Shown: in pieces, positions 8,871-17,146 of the stretch
Position numbering within the stretch: position 1 is the first letter of the stretch
Layout of the letters: each line of letters opens with the position of its first letter
From: Lacinutrix sp. WUR7
Lineage (GTDB): Bacteria > Bacteroidota > Bacteroidia > Flavobacteriales > Flavobacteriaceae
Direction of reading: 5' to 3'
Assembly: GCF_016864015.1 (NCBI RefSeq)
Contig: NZ_CP045067.1
Coordinates: 283,001 to 347,000 of the forward strand
Length of the DNA stretch: 64,000 bases
Made by a program: the position numbers and the translations under genes
Notes under the pieces: generated by a model
The model's input: the letters and a program-made list of their open reading frames with translations, nothing else
Told to the model about the DNA's origin: nothing
Database searches by the model: none

Positions 8871-9857
8871 ATGATAAAAAACGCAATTATAATATTTACC
8901 TGCTTACTAAGCAGTATCACTTTTAGTCAAACAACGATTGTAGATCAAGAAAATAGAAATCCGGTATCTTATGCTACGGTTTCCTTTGGAAATGGACATG
9001 GAATTTTTGCCGATGATGAAGGAAAATTCATTTTTACAAAAAAACTATATGCTGATATAGACACGCTTTTTATTTCAGCTTTAGGCTATAAAGATTATAA
9101 AGTAGCCACTGTAAATCTGACAAAAACTGTAGAGCTATTACCATTTCAAGATGCTTTAGACGAAGTACTTTTACGCTACACTCCAAAAGGAAAATCTAAA
9201 GAAGAAACCTTAAAACCAACCGTACACGACGATTACTACAAATGTTGGTTACCAACTATAGAAAGTGAAATTGCCGTTTATTTTGATAACGATAATCCTG
9301 CGAAAGCAAAAAAAGTAAACACCTTACTTTTACCCATTAAAGTAGAAGCAAAAGATTGGAGCAAACGCAAAACAAAAACGTCGAATAAACTTCCGTTTTC
9401 TACATTATTTCGGGTGCAGTTTTATGAAAACGAAGATGGACTTCCTGGTGATGTTTTAACCTACGATAAAATAGTTTTTAGAGTTACAGAAGCTAGTGAA
9501 AGTGTTTTTGAAGTAGATGTTTCTAGCAATAATATTTATATTCCTAAAGAAGGGATGTTTGTTTCGCTTCAAGTTTTAGGCTATACCGATAAAGCCGGAA
9601 AATTATTACCTAACAAAAAATACAGAGAAGTAAAAACAGCGCGTGGCATTATAAAAGTATCGACCACCTTTAGACCGCTTTTACCTTTTACCGATCTAGT
9701 AAAAACGCCAAAAACTTTCGTGAAACGTGTGTTTTTAAATAACAACCAATGGGTTTTATTCGACAAGAAGAATATTCAGGATTCCAATCTATTAAAAGCT
9801 GGATTAAATAATTATGCAATTGGTTTAGGGCTGCAGGTGTATAAAGAGGAAGATTAA
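8871..9857 (+). CDS. Secreted CarboxypepD_reg-like domain protein
   Basis: A 328-residue exported protein with an uncleaved-looking start MIKNAIIIFTCLLSS and a probable signal peptide cleavage after ITFSQ. Residues about 21-90 resemble the carboxypeptidase-regulatory-like fold found in Bacteroidota surface proteins (VDQENRNPVSYATVSF...GIFADDEGKFIF...ALGYKDY). The rest is beta-rich without a motif I recognise. The longer ORF from 8811 is rejected because its first 20 codons are the dispersed repeat. It ends 1 bp from the convergent dipeptidase gene. Confidence 0.8.
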   Translation: MIKNAIIIFTCLLSSITFSQTTIVDQENRNPVSYATVSFGNGHGIFADDEGKFIFTKKLYADIDTLFISALGYKDYKVATVNLTKTVELLPFQDALDEVLLRYTPKGKSKEETLKPTVHDDYYKCWLPTIESEIAVYFDNDNPAKAKKVNTLLLPIKVEAKDWSKRKTKTSNKLPFSTLFRVQFYENEDGLPGDVLTYDKIVFRVTEASESVFEVDVSSNNIYIPKEGMFVSLQVLGYTDKAGKLLPNKKYREVKTARGIIKVSTTFRPLLPFTDLVKTPKTFVKRVFLNNNQWVLFDKKNIQDSNLLKAGLNNYAIGLGLQVYKEED

Positions 9858-9858
9858 A

Positions 9859-10524
9859 TTATTCCACAGGGAAATCAAAATACTGATTTTTAAAAGGCTC
9901 GCCTCGTAAAGTAAAATGCCACCATTCTTTAGGGTAATGTCTAAAACCATGTTTAAGCATTATATTATGTAATAATGCTCTATTGGCTTTTTGTGCTTGA
10001 GTTAAACCTTCATGAAGATACCAAGAAGGCGTTCCAAAATAATCATAAGGCGTTCCCATGTCTAGTTCTTTTCCTGTTTTTAAATCCACAATAGTAAGAT
10101 CGATAGTACTACCGCTACTATGTCTAGACTTTGAAGCGATATAACCATCTCTAAATAAATTACGCTTGTCCACATTTGGATAATACTGCTGTTTCATTAA
10201 AGTATCCTTCACATTTTTTGCCCATTTAGAAAAATGATTCACCGCTTGTTGTGGTCGGTACGCATCAAATACTTTTAAAGACAAACTATCCTTTTTTAAA
10301 TCTTCTTGTACTTTTTTTAAAGCATAAGCGGCTTGTTTGGTAAGTATACAAACCTCCGCATGATACCCATCTACTGGTTCACCAACAAAATTATTATTCA
10401 AACAATAACGAAGTTCTAATTGTATAGACGGAATTACATCCTCAACATAAACAAATCCTTCTGGTAATTGTGCAAACGCTGATAATTGCAATAGAAATAG
10501 TAAAAAAGCAAGCTTAATTTTCAT
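9859..10524 (-). CDS. M15 family D-Ala-D-Ala dipeptidase (VanX-like)
   Basis: A 221-residue exported zinc peptidase with signal peptide MKIKLAFLLFLLQLSAFAQ. It carries the VanX/DdpX signatures: DAYRPQQA, SRHSSGSTIDLT (His and Asp zinc ligands) and EWWHF (catalytic Glu and third zinc ligand His). The family cleaves D-Ala-D-Ala; in non-resistant bacteria it serves periplasmic peptidoglycan turnover or scavenging. There are no vanA/vanH neighbours, so this is not a vancomycin-resistance cluster. It converges with the preceding gene. Confidence 0.93.
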   Translation of the reverse strand: MKIKLAFLLFLLQLSAFAQLPEGFVYVEDVIPSIQLELRYCLNNNFVGEPVDGYHAEVCILTKQAAYALKKVQEDLKKDSLSLKVFDAYRPQQAVNHFSKWAKNVKDTLMKQQYYPNVDKRNLFRDGYIASKSRHSSGSTIDLTIVDLKTGKELDMGTPYDYFGTPSWYLHEGLTQAQKANRALLHNIMLKHGFRHYPKEWWHFTLRGEPFKNQYFDFPVE

Positions 10525-10583
10525 ATTAGAATCTTTAAATGCTAATTTAGGAAAAATATAAACGTATTCCGGATCTATAAATT

Positions 10584-11180
10584 ATGTTATTTAACGAAGC
10601 AATAAATTTGCAATTAAAGGATGGTGAAGCAATCTATTATCCAGAATGTTTCCAAAAAAAAGAAGCAGACACCTATTTTAAATCCTTATTAAAAACGATA
10701 AATTGGCAACAAGACAACATCACTCTTTTTGGTAAAACACATGCGCAACCAAGGCTTACTGCATTATATGCAAATAACAACAATACCTACTCCTACTCTA
10801 ATATTACCATGCATCCAAAAGTCTTCACAAAAGAACTTTTAGAAATTAAACAACATATAGAAAGCATTTGCAATGTTCATTTCACTACTTGTTTAGCAAA
10901 CTTATATCGCAACGGAAAAGACAGTAATGGTTGGCATGCAGATAATGAAAAAGCTTTAGGCAAAAACCCAATAATAGCTTCGGTAAGTTTTGGCGCTACT
11001 CGATCTTTTCATTTAAAACATAAAACGAAGAAAGAACAGAAATGCAAAATAAATCTAGAACATGGCAGTTTGTTACTTATGAAAGGTGCCACGCAAGAAA
11101 ATTGGGTACATCAAATTCCAAAAACAAAGAAGGAAGTTGGCGAAAGAATCAATCTAACTTTTAGAATAATTTCAAAATAA
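10584..11180 (+). CDS. alkB: AlkB-family Fe(II)/2-oxoglutarate dioxygenase
   Basis: A 198-residue protein with the AlkB double-stranded beta-helix core: NGWHADNEKALG supplies the HxD iron ligands, ENWVHQIPKT the distal His, and RINLTFR the 2-oxoglutarate-binding Arg. The family repairs alkylated bases (1-methyladenine, 3-methylcytosine) in DNA or RNA by oxidative demethylation in the cytoplasm. The length fits the short bacterial/ALKBH2-3-like type. It is monocistronic; no ada or aidB neighbour is visible. Confidence 0.92.
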   Translation: MLFNEAINLQLKDGEAIYYPECFQKKEADTYFKSLLKTINWQQDNITLFGKTHAQPRLTALYANNNNTYSYSNITMHPKVFTKELLEIKQHIESICNVHFTTCLANLYRNGKDSNGWHADNEKALGKNPIIASVSFGATRSFHLKHKTKKEQKCKINLEHGSLLLMKGATQENWVHQIPKTKKEVGERINLTFRIISK

Positions 11181-11192
11181 GGCATAAAAAAA

Positions 11193-11324
11193 ACAGAGGT
11201 CCCTCAACCTCTGTTCTTGTAATTTGCATATTATATTATGGTATGATTTAGGGTCTCTAGTATCAACAACATAATGCAAATATTAATTAATTAATCCAAT
11301 GTACTAAAAGTGTGTCTTTAGTAC
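11193..11324 (-). ncRNA. Candidate small RNA ending at an orphan terminator
   Basis: On the minus strand a GC-containing hairpin (ACAGAGGT / ACCTCTGT, 11193-11214) is followed by eight Ts, a strong intrinsic terminator, yet no minus-strand gene lies upstream of it. A perfect -7 element TATATTTG sits at 11336-11329, predicting a transcript of about 130 nt. Its 5' part would form another hairpin, TGTACTAAA / TTTAGTACA (about 11300-11325). No matching -33 box is seen and no ORF fits. This lies in the 380-bp gap between alkB and the alpha/beta hydrolase; nothing else is recognisable there. Confidence 0.3.
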
Positions 11325-11560
11325 ACTTCAAATATAAAACTATATCTGAATTTTGACGTTTAAAAGTATTTATTTTAGATGAAATACGCTTTTTTTTAAC
11401 ATTTGGTGTCCAAATTCACTAAATAATCGACGAAATGCATGTTTTTATATTTTAAAACATTCTGATTATTTTATCTTTTTGTAGATTAATTTCATTTAAT
11501 TTTACGTTATAGATACTATATGGTATGCTGTTTCCGTCAAAACTATTAAAATTACAACCT

Positions 11561-12484
11561 ATGAAATTCAAATTTTTAATTCTAACAGTATTCATTACTT
11601 GTTCCGTTTTTGCTCAAGAAAAACTTTTTACTGCAGAAGAAATTGCTATTAATGAATTAATAGATGGCACACTTTTAACTCCGAATGCCAATAGTAAATC
11701 GGTATTAGCAATTATTATTGCAGGTTCTGGACCAACGAACAGAGATGGAAATCAGAACTTTTTAAAGAATAATTCCTTAAAAAAACTTGCCGAAGGGTTA
11801 TCTAACCAAAATATTGCAACCTTTAGATATGATAAACGTATCGTTAAACAAATACGAAAAGGAAAAGTAGACAAAAACATTATGTTTGATGATTTTGTTA
11901 CGGACGCTGTTTCTGTATTAGATTATTTTAAAGAAAAGAATCGCTTTTCAAAAATATACATCATTGGCCATAGCCAAGGGAGTTTGGTTGGTATGCTTGC
12001 AGCGAAAGATAAAGCAGATGGTTTTATTTCTTTGGCTGGCGCAGGACAAACTATAGATGCTGTTATTTTAGAACAGGTAAATAAAACAGCACCAATGTTT
12101 TCCGAAGATTGTAAAAAGGTTTTTAACGTATTAAAACAGAACAAAACTACTACAGACTATCCACCTGCATTAGCTTCTATGTTTGATATTAGCTTACAAC
12201 CTTTTATGAGTAATTGGATACAATACAATCCTGTTGAAAAAATTAAAGAATTAAACATGCCAATCCTTATTATTAATGGTACTAAAGATTTACAAGTATC
12301 TACGGAAGAAGCAACCCTTTTAAAAGAGGCGACCCCAAAAGCAGAAATTAAGATTATAGAAAATATGAATCATATCTTATTTACCATAGCAGGTGATAAT
12401 TTAGAAAACTCGAAATCGTATAATGAATCTTTTAGAGAATTAAATCCTGAGGTTATTGAAAGTATAGTGAAATTTATAAACTAA
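11561..12484 (+). CDS. Secreted alpha/beta hydrolase
   Basis: A 307-residue protein with signal peptide MKFKFLILTVFITCSVFAQ. The fold signature includes an early oxyanion-like turn (IIAGSGPTNRDGN), nucleophile elbow GHSQGS (Ser of GxSxG), an acid on the strand before NGTKDLQV and the catalytic His in MNHILF. Such exported dienelactone-hydrolase/peptidase-like hydrolases act on esters or peptides in the periplasm; substrate is unknown. The ATG at 11561 is preferred over 11525, because the signal peptide starts there. The small secreted-protein gene follows 5 bp later and is probably co-transcribed. Confidence 0.87.
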   Translation: MKFKFLILTVFITCSVFAQEKLFTAEEIAINELIDGTLLTPNANSKSVLAIIIAGSGPTNRDGNQNFLKNNSLKKLAEGLSNQNIATFRYDKRIVKQIRKGKVDKNIMFDDFVTDAVSVLDYFKEKNRFSKIYIIGHSQGSLVGMLAAKDKADGFISLAGAGQTIDAVILEQVNKTAPMFSEDCKKVFNVLKQNKTTTDYPPALASMFDISLQPFMSNWIQYNPVEKIKELNMPILIINGTKDLQVSTEEATLLKEATPKAEIKIIENMNHILFTIAGDNLENSKSYNESFRELNPEVIESIVKFIN

Positions 12485-12489
12485 TTATT

Positions 12490-12915
12490 TTGAAAAATAT
12501 ACTACTCGTTATATTATCTACTTTCTGTTTAGGCAGCTTTGCACAATCTGAAAAACTTGCTGGTAATTACAATTTAAGTATAGAAACTGAAAACGCTTCG
12601 TTTACATATACACTTATCTTACAACAAGATGGTACTTTTACATTCCATTCTTATTCCAATCAAAAACAAGCAATTCCTCCAGAATCTAATACATACGGAA
12701 AAGGCACTTGGACTTCAGAAAAAAATATAATTACATTTTCTGCAAACCCAAATATAGATTTTAACGAAAAACACACACTAGATTTTAATAATTCTAAAGC
12801 CAGATTTATTAGCAAGTCACCACGAGACAAATCGGATAAGGTTGTAAAAACAAGACTTCAATTTTATAAATCAGATATTTTCTGGATGGAAAGAAAAGAA
12901 CTACTCAAGCAATAA
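12490..12915 (+). CDS. Small secreted protein of unknown function, TTG start
   Basis: A 141-residue exported protein with signal peptide KNILLVILSTFCLGSFAQ. No ATG precedes the signal peptide in frame, so translation must begin at the TTG at 12490, five bases after the upstream stop codon; coupling to the hydrolase gene is likely. The mature part resembles a small lipocalin-like beta domain (LAGNYNLSIE...TLILQQDGTFTFHS...GKGTWTSEKNIITFS), a pattern common in bacterial lipocalin-like/DUF proteins. No function can be assigned. Confidence 0.75.
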   Translation: MKNILLVILSTFCLGSFAQSEKLAGNYNLSIETENASFTYTLILQQDGTFTFHSYSNQKQAIPPESNTYGKGTWTSEKNIITFSANPNIDFNEKHTLDFNNSKARFISKSPRDKSDKVVKTRLQFYKSDIFWMERKELLKQ

Positions 12916-12963
12916 TTAAAATTGCACCTCTATTTTTTCTAGTACAATTTAAGTAAAAGGCAT

Positions 12964-12996
12964 AAAAAAAGAAAAGCATTCCAAAGAATGCTTTTC
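12964..12996 (-). terminator. Orphan minus-strand terminator hairpin
   Basis: Perfect 11-bp stem GAAAAGCATTC / GAATGCTTTTC with a 4-nt loop. The T run (seven Ts then ATGCC) is on the minus strand, although the flanking genes are both on the plus strand. It shares the flanking GGCATAAAAAAA (plus strand) with the 11193 hairpin. It may act weakly in the plus direction. Confidence 0.6.
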
Positions 12997-13153
12997 TTAA
13001 CTAACCAACCAAAAATTAGTTACTACACTTTTATTAAAAGTAACCACACTTTAAAAAGCTTCTTGTAGTAACTGTAAAGTATATTTCAAATCTCGTGCCA
13101 AACTTTTAAAATTCCCATTTAATTTGGTATTTTGCGTATATAAACTAACTAAT

Positions 13154-14464
13154 ATGGAAAACACACCTCTAATTACCAATGATGCAATAGTCTTTGGCTT
13201 CTTAATGCTAACATTAGGCTTTGTATTTTATACCGAAAATATTAAAACTGGATTTTGGTCTAAATTTTATAAAATCGTTCCAGGGCTTTTTATGGCATAT
13301 ATGCTTCCTGCTGTTTTAACATCTATTGGTTTAATTTCACCAGAATGGGAAACTGTAGACCAAGCCGGTGAATTAGTGAGTCATAAATCAAGTATTTACC
13401 ATGTATCTAGTCGTTATTTACTTCCCGCAGCATTAGTACTAATGACGCTAAGTATCGATTTAAAAGCTGTTTTTAACTTAGGTTGGAAAGCACTTATTAT
13501 GTTTTTTACAGGAACCATTGGAATCATAATAGGAGGACCAATTGCAATTCTATTAATATCTATGGTTTCACCAGAAACGGTAGGTGGTATTGGTCCAGAT
13601 GCCGTTTGGAGAGGTTTATCTACACTTGCAGGAAGCTGGATTGGTGGTGGAGCAAACCAAACTGCCATGTTAGAAATTTATGAATACAACCAAAAACTCT
13701 ATGGAGGGATGGTCTTTGTAGATATTGTAGTTGCCAATATTTGGATGGCTATTATATTAATTGGTATTGGTAAACGTGACCGAATTAATAAATGGCTGAA
13801 GGCAGATACCTCATCTATTGAAGCACTTAAAGAAAAAGTATCTTCTTATACCGAAAGTGTAAAAAGAAACCCAAGCTTAACCGATTATATGTTAATTCTA
13901 GCAATAGCATTTGGTGCTGTTAGTTTTGCGCATTTATGTTCTGGATTTTTAGCGCCATTTTTCGATAATTTGATTGCAGGAATAGCATCGCAAAGAACTC
14001 GAAACATGCTTACCTTTTTAGGCTCCTCTTTTTTCTGGATGATAAGTATTGCTACGCTTATTGCCATCCTTTTATCTTACACCAAAGCCAAAGATTATGA
14101 AGGCGCTGGAGCAAGTAAAATTGGTAGTATTTTTATTTACATCTTAGTCGCTTCTATTGGAATGAAAATGGATTTAACCATGATCTTTGACAACGTAGGA
14201 TTAATTGCAATTGGTGTGGTTTGGATGACTATTCATGCCATTCTATTAATTGTAGTGGCCAAACTTATAAAAGCACCATACTTCTTTTTAGCAGTTGGTA
14301 GTCAGGCTAATGTTGGTGGAGCAGCTTCTGCACCAATTGTAGCTGCAGCATTTCATCCATCACTAGCAACAGTAGGTGTGCTTCTAGCCGTCTTTGGTTA
14401 TGCTGTTGGTACTATAGCCGCAATTGGCTGTACCATTTTAATGAGAATGGCTGCTGCTGGATAG
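13154..14464 (+). CDS. DUF819 family membrane protein, putative transporter
   Basis: A 436-residue protein with about 10-12 hydrophobic segments, beginning with MENTPLITNDAIVFGFLML. The inverted-repeat-like motifs LAGSWIGGGANQTAM near residue 160-175 and SQANVGGAASAPIVAAAF near 390-410 are DUF819 hallmarks; the family resembles sodium/substrate symporters of the LysE/GltS superclass. The substrate is unknown. The start is ATG 13154 because the ten codons before it are polar and unrelated to family N-termini. It is flanked by its own upstream gap and an independent downstream gene. Confidence 0.85.
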   Translation: MENTPLITNDAIVFGFLMLTLGFVFYTENIKTGFWSKFYKIVPGLFMAYMLPAVLTSIGLISPEWETVDQAGELVSHKSSIYHVSSRYLLPAALVLMTLSIDLKAVFNLGWKALIMFFTGTIGIIIGGPIAILLISMVSPETVGGIGPDAVWRGLSTLAGSWIGGGANQTAMLEIYEYNQKLYGGMVFVDIVVANIWMAIILIGIGKRDRINKWLKADTSSIEALKEKVSSYTESVKRNPSLTDYMLILAIAFGAVSFAHLCSGFLAPFFDNLIAGIASQRTRNMLTFLGSSFFWMISIATLIAILLSYTKAKDYEGAGASKIGSIFIYILVASIGMKMDLTMIFDNVGLIAIGVVWMTIHAILLIVVAKLIKAPYFFLAVGSQANVGGAASAPIVAAAFHPSLATVGVLLAVFGYAVGTIAAIGCTILMRMAAAG

Positions 14465-14583
14465 CACTATATTTTATAGTTTTATAGGTAATAATAATTA
14501 TTTATAGCATATTTGCGCATCTAAAAATAACACTAAAAATGTTTTCGTTTTCACGGAAATAACTCTGAAATAATTCAGCTTCA

Positions 14584-15276
14584 ATGAAAAAAACAATATT
14601 TGTACTAGCATTAGCAATTCTTTGTTCTTGCGGAAAAGAGAAAGATTTAACTGTAAAAGTTAATATTAAAGGATTAAAAAAAGGAACCGTTTACCTTAAA
14701 AAAGCCCAAGACACTGCCATTATTACAGTAGACTCTTTAGTGGTTCAAGGAGAAGCTCCAATTATTTTTAGTACTAACTTAGAAACTCCAGAAATGTATT
14801 TCTTACAGTTAAACAAAAATACTAGCGATGATGAAACCATTTCGTTTTTTGCAGACAAAGGAATTACAGAAATTAGCACAAGTGTGAAAAACTTTGGAAT
14901 GGATGCTAAAATTAAAGGTTCTAAGCAACAAAAAGCTTTAGAAGAGTATCTATTAGTAATGTCTCGTTTTAATGACAGAAACCTGAATCTAATAAAAGAA
15001 GAATTTGAAGCAAAAATGGCAAAGGATACTGCCAAAATTGTTGCAAATACCATAGCGTATAACCATTTATTAAAAAGCAAATACTTATATACCGTAAACT
15101 TTGCAATAGCGAATAAGGATAATGAAATTGCTCCTTATTTAGCATTATCTGAAATTGAAAATGCACAAACAAGATGGTTAGACACGATAAACAATGTTTT
15201 AACCCCTAAAGTGAAGGCTTCTAAATATGGTAAAGAATTGGAAGCTTATATAACAGAAAGAAAAAAGAAAAACTAA
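14584..15276 (+). CDS. DUF4369-domain lipoprotein
   Basis: A 230-residue lipoprotein with signal MKKTIFVLALAILCSC (lipidated Cys16). Residues about 22-115 match the DUF4369 pattern (VKVNIKGLKKGTVYLKKAQD...ITVDSLVVQGEAPIIF...PEMYFLQL). In Bacteroidota this domain is usually fused to a C-terminal thioredoxin/AhpC domain. Here the second half is a charged helical region with no CxxC, so the redox domain is absent. It probably sits on the periplasmic side of a membrane. A strong terminator follows. Confidence 0.85.
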   Translation: MKKTIFVLALAILCSCGKEKDLTVKVNIKGLKKGTVYLKKAQDTAIITVDSLVVQGEAPIIFSTNLETPEMYFLQLNKNTSDDETISFFADKGITEISTSVKNFGMDAKIKGSKQQKALEEYLLVMSRFNDRNLNLIKEEFEAKMAKDTAKIVANTIAYNHLLKSKYLYTVNFAIANKDNEIAPYLALSEIENAQTRWLDTINNVLTPKVKASKYGKELEAYITERKKKN

Positions 15277-15302
15277 TACGTTTACTTTATAGTATAAAAT
15301 TA

Positions 15303-15336
15303 AAATCCCAAACAGAAATGTTTGGGATTTTTTTAT
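15303..15336 (+). terminator. Terminator after DUF4369 gene
   Basis: Stem AAATCCCAAAC / GTTTGGGATTT, 6-nt loop, followed by a T run. Confidence 0.92.
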
Positions 15337-15470
15337 GGCCATATGTAAGAGGAATACTGCATTATGGAACACCATGCTTAAAAAAAGCATATCTAAAAGC
15401 AGAGCGGATTAAAATAGCCAACAGAACAACTCTTTCCTTCTTTATTACAGGATCCCTTCTGGTTCTAAAA

Positions 15471-15757
15471 GATAAACTTCTCGCCCCAAAATATATTGCA
15501 TAAAAAAAACTCTCAAAAAATGAGAGGTTTCTTAAAGAGCCGATGAAGGGACTCCCTTCGACTACGCACCCGATAAACTTCTCGTCCCAAAACATATCGC
15601 ATAAAAAAACCTCTCAAAAAATTGAGAGGTTTTTTAAAGAGCCGATGGAGGGACTCCCTTCGACTGCGCTCAGGATAAACTTCTCGTCCTAAAGTATAAC
15701 GCATAAAAAAGCCTCTCAAAAAAATGAGAGGCTTTTTAAAGAGCCGATGGAGGGACT
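15471..15757. repeat. Tandem array of tRNA-Thr 3'-end plus terminator units
   Basis: Three direct repeats start at 15471, 15572 and 15674 (101 and 102 bp apart). Each holds GATAAACTTCTCG, GCATAAAAAA, a CTCTCAAAA...TGAGAG hairpin and then AAAGAGCCGATGGAGGGACTC, the last 16 bases of which equal the 3' acceptor/T-arm end of tRNA-Thr. In the third unit the tRNA sequence continues into the intact gene; in the other two it stops and switches to CCTTCGACTRCGC-type repeat sequence. ORFs here are spurious. The remaining upstream DNA (15337-15470) holds nothing recognisable. Confidence 0.9.
15704..15738 (-). terminator. Terminator of tRNA-Thr
   Basis: Stem AAAAAGCCTCTCA / TGAGAGGCTTTTT directly 3' of the tRNA on the minus strand; two further copies of this hairpin lie downstream in the repeat array. 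Confidence 0.85.
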
Positions 15758-15815
15758 CGAACCCACGACCTGCTGATTACAAATCAGCTGCTCTAGCCAG
15801 CTGAGCTACATCGGC
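15742..15815 (-). tRNA. tRNA-Thr (anticodon TGT)
   Basis: The minus strand reads GCCGATGTAGCTCAGCTGG..., with acceptor stem GCCGATG/CATCGGC, anticodon stem GCTGA/TCAGC around loop TTTGTAA (anticodon TGT, decoding ACA), and T-arm GGTTCGAGTCC. It is 74 nt including the discriminator base, with no encoded CCA. Confidence 0.97.
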
Positions 15816-15827
15816 GAAAAACGAATG

Positions 15828-15857
15828 CAAATATAATCTTGTAAATGATATTTGCAA
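15828..15857 (-). promoter_or_regulatory. Promoter of tRNA-Thr
   Basis: On the minus strand TTG (15857-15855), exactly 19 nt, then TATATTTG (15835-15828), 12 nt before the tRNA 5' end. It is a full match to the Bacteroidota housekeeping consensus. Confidence 0.85.
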
Positions 15858-15874
15858 GTGTTTTTTCTAGAAAT

Positions 15875-16144
15875 TTATCCTAATTTATTAATTTTTTCAA
15901 TTAACGCAAGACCTTTAGATTCTAACTCTTGGTTAATCGCCTTAAAATGAGCCTTTTTGTTTTCAACGCTTCTATCATTAACTTTTGCAATTAATTCATC
16001 AAATGTTGCAATAGCTTCATCAATAATTTTTTCACTTCCTTTTGCGTCTTTTTCTGGGTTTGCATACTCCCAAACATAAACTGCTTCAATAATGTCTCCT
16101 AATACATAGTTTATGTCTTTTTTTAGGATTCTTTTATTTGCCAT
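15875..16144 (-). CDS. Small conserved-type hypothetical helical protein
   Basis: An 89-residue, Lys/Glu/Ala-rich and predominantly helical protein with no signal peptide or membrane segment. It begins MANKRILKKDINYVLGDII and contains an EYANPEKDAKGSEKIIDEA stretch. I do not recognise a family with a known role; the composition suggests a small cytoplasmic protein. It lies 27 bp downstream of manA, but a TAATTTTG -7 element at 16174-16167 suggests its own promoter. Confidence 0.75.
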   Translation of the reverse strand: MANKRILKKDINYVLGDIIEAVYVWEYANPEKDAKGSEKIIDEAIATFDELIAKVNDRSVENKKAHFKAINQELESKGLALIEKINKLG

Positions 16145-16166
16145 AATATTTTAATTTAATTTCCTG

Positions 16167-16174
16167 CAAAATTA
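16167..16174 (-). promoter_or_regulatory. Putative -7 element for the 89-residue gene
   Basis: TAATTTTG on the minus strand matches TAnnTTTG, 22 nt before the ATG and overlapping the manA stop codon. No -33 box is seen. Confidence 0.4.
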
Positions 16175-17146
16175 AACATAAACTTCTAATAGTCTCCCTT
16201 TTTTAGAAGAAATTTGATATGTTTTAATTGCTGCTGGAAGTAATACAGTTTCTCCTTTTTTAATTTTTACGGTGTCATGCGCTGTTACTATTTCAACTTC
16301 GCCAGATACACACATATAAATAATAAAGGAATCTACTTTATTTTCTTTATCTATTGTCTCTGATATCTCTATATAATTACATATAAAATAAGGACAATCT
16401 ACCATTTTATTTACCTTATTTTTAGCTTTTGCATAGTTCACCTTGAAATCTTCTTGCGATTTGAAGTTAATGGCATCTATTGCTAAATCATTATGTAACT
16501 CTCTATGATTTCCATTACTATCTACTCTATCCCAATCGTAAATGCGATACGTAACATCACTGGTTTGTTGTATTTCTGCAAGCATCACTCCTGCTCCAAT
16601 AGCATGTATTTGTCCTACTTCTATAAAATAAGAATCTCCTTCTTCTACCTTGTCAAAATTTAAAATCTCAGGAAGTGTTTTTGCTTCTCGATGTTTTACA
16701 TATTTTTCAGGAGTCATTTCCTGATTAAAGCCTACTATTAGCTTGGCATCATCTTCTGCTTGTAAAACGTACCACATTTCTGTTTTACCAAAAGAATTAT
16801 GTCGTTTAGAAGCAAGCGCATCATTAGGATGCAGTTGTATGGATAAATCCTCTTTAGCATCTATAAATTTAATTAACAACGGAAACGTGTTACCAAAAGC
16901 TTCGTAATTTTTATGTCCTATTAAGTCTGCTTTATAAATTTCTAAAAGTTCTTTTAATGTCTTTCCTTTTAAATCGCCATTATTTACAATAGAAATATCG
17001 TGATCTACATCACTAATTTCCCAGCTTTCACCAATATTAGGTAAAGCACTTTTTTTCTTTAAAAGGGTATGTAATTTTTGTCCGCCCCAAATTTTTTCTT
17101 TTAAAATGGGTTCAAACTTTATTGGATATTTTAGCATATTTGACAT
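16172..17146 (-). CDS. manA: Mannose-6-phosphate isomerase, class I
   Basis: A 324-residue cupin enzyme interconverting mannose-6-phosphate and fructose-6-phosphate, feeding GDP-mannose and glycan synthesis. Zinc-site motifs are QLHPND (near residue 100), GKTEMWYVL, and GQIHAIGAGVMLAEIQQTSD with a conserved YRIYDWDR after it; GESWEISD near the N-terminus is also typical. The size fits the short bacterial type. Its ATG directly abuts the queD stop codon (TAG|ATG), so it is translated from the same message as idi and queD. Confidence 0.95.
   Translation of the reverse strand: MSNMLKYPIKFEPILKEKIWGGQKLHTLLKKKSALPNIGESWEISDVDHDISIVNNGDLKGKTLKELLEIYKADLIGHKNYEAFGNTFPLLIKFIDAKEDLSIQLHPNDALASKRHNSFGKTEMWYVLQAEDDAKLIVGFNQEMTPEKYVKHREAKTLPEILNFDKVEEGDSYFIEVGQIHAIGAGVMLAEIQQTSDVTYRIYDWDRVDSNGNHRELHNDLAIDAINFKSQEDFKVNYAKAKNKVNKMVDCPYFICNYIEISETIDKENKVDSFIIYMCVSGEVEIVTAHDTVKIKKGETVLLPAAIKTYQISSKKGRLLEVYV

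Noticed and set aside
9859-10524. Vancomycin-resistance locus (VanX)
   Set aside because: Only the dipeptidase is present; no vanA/vanB ligase or vanH dehydrogenase adjoins, and the protein is exported.
15318-15719. Short ORFs on both strands (for example with ERSRRES)
   Set aside because: They translate the tRNA-tail/terminator repeats; ERSRRE is a known artefact of the CTTCGACTGCGCTC repeat.
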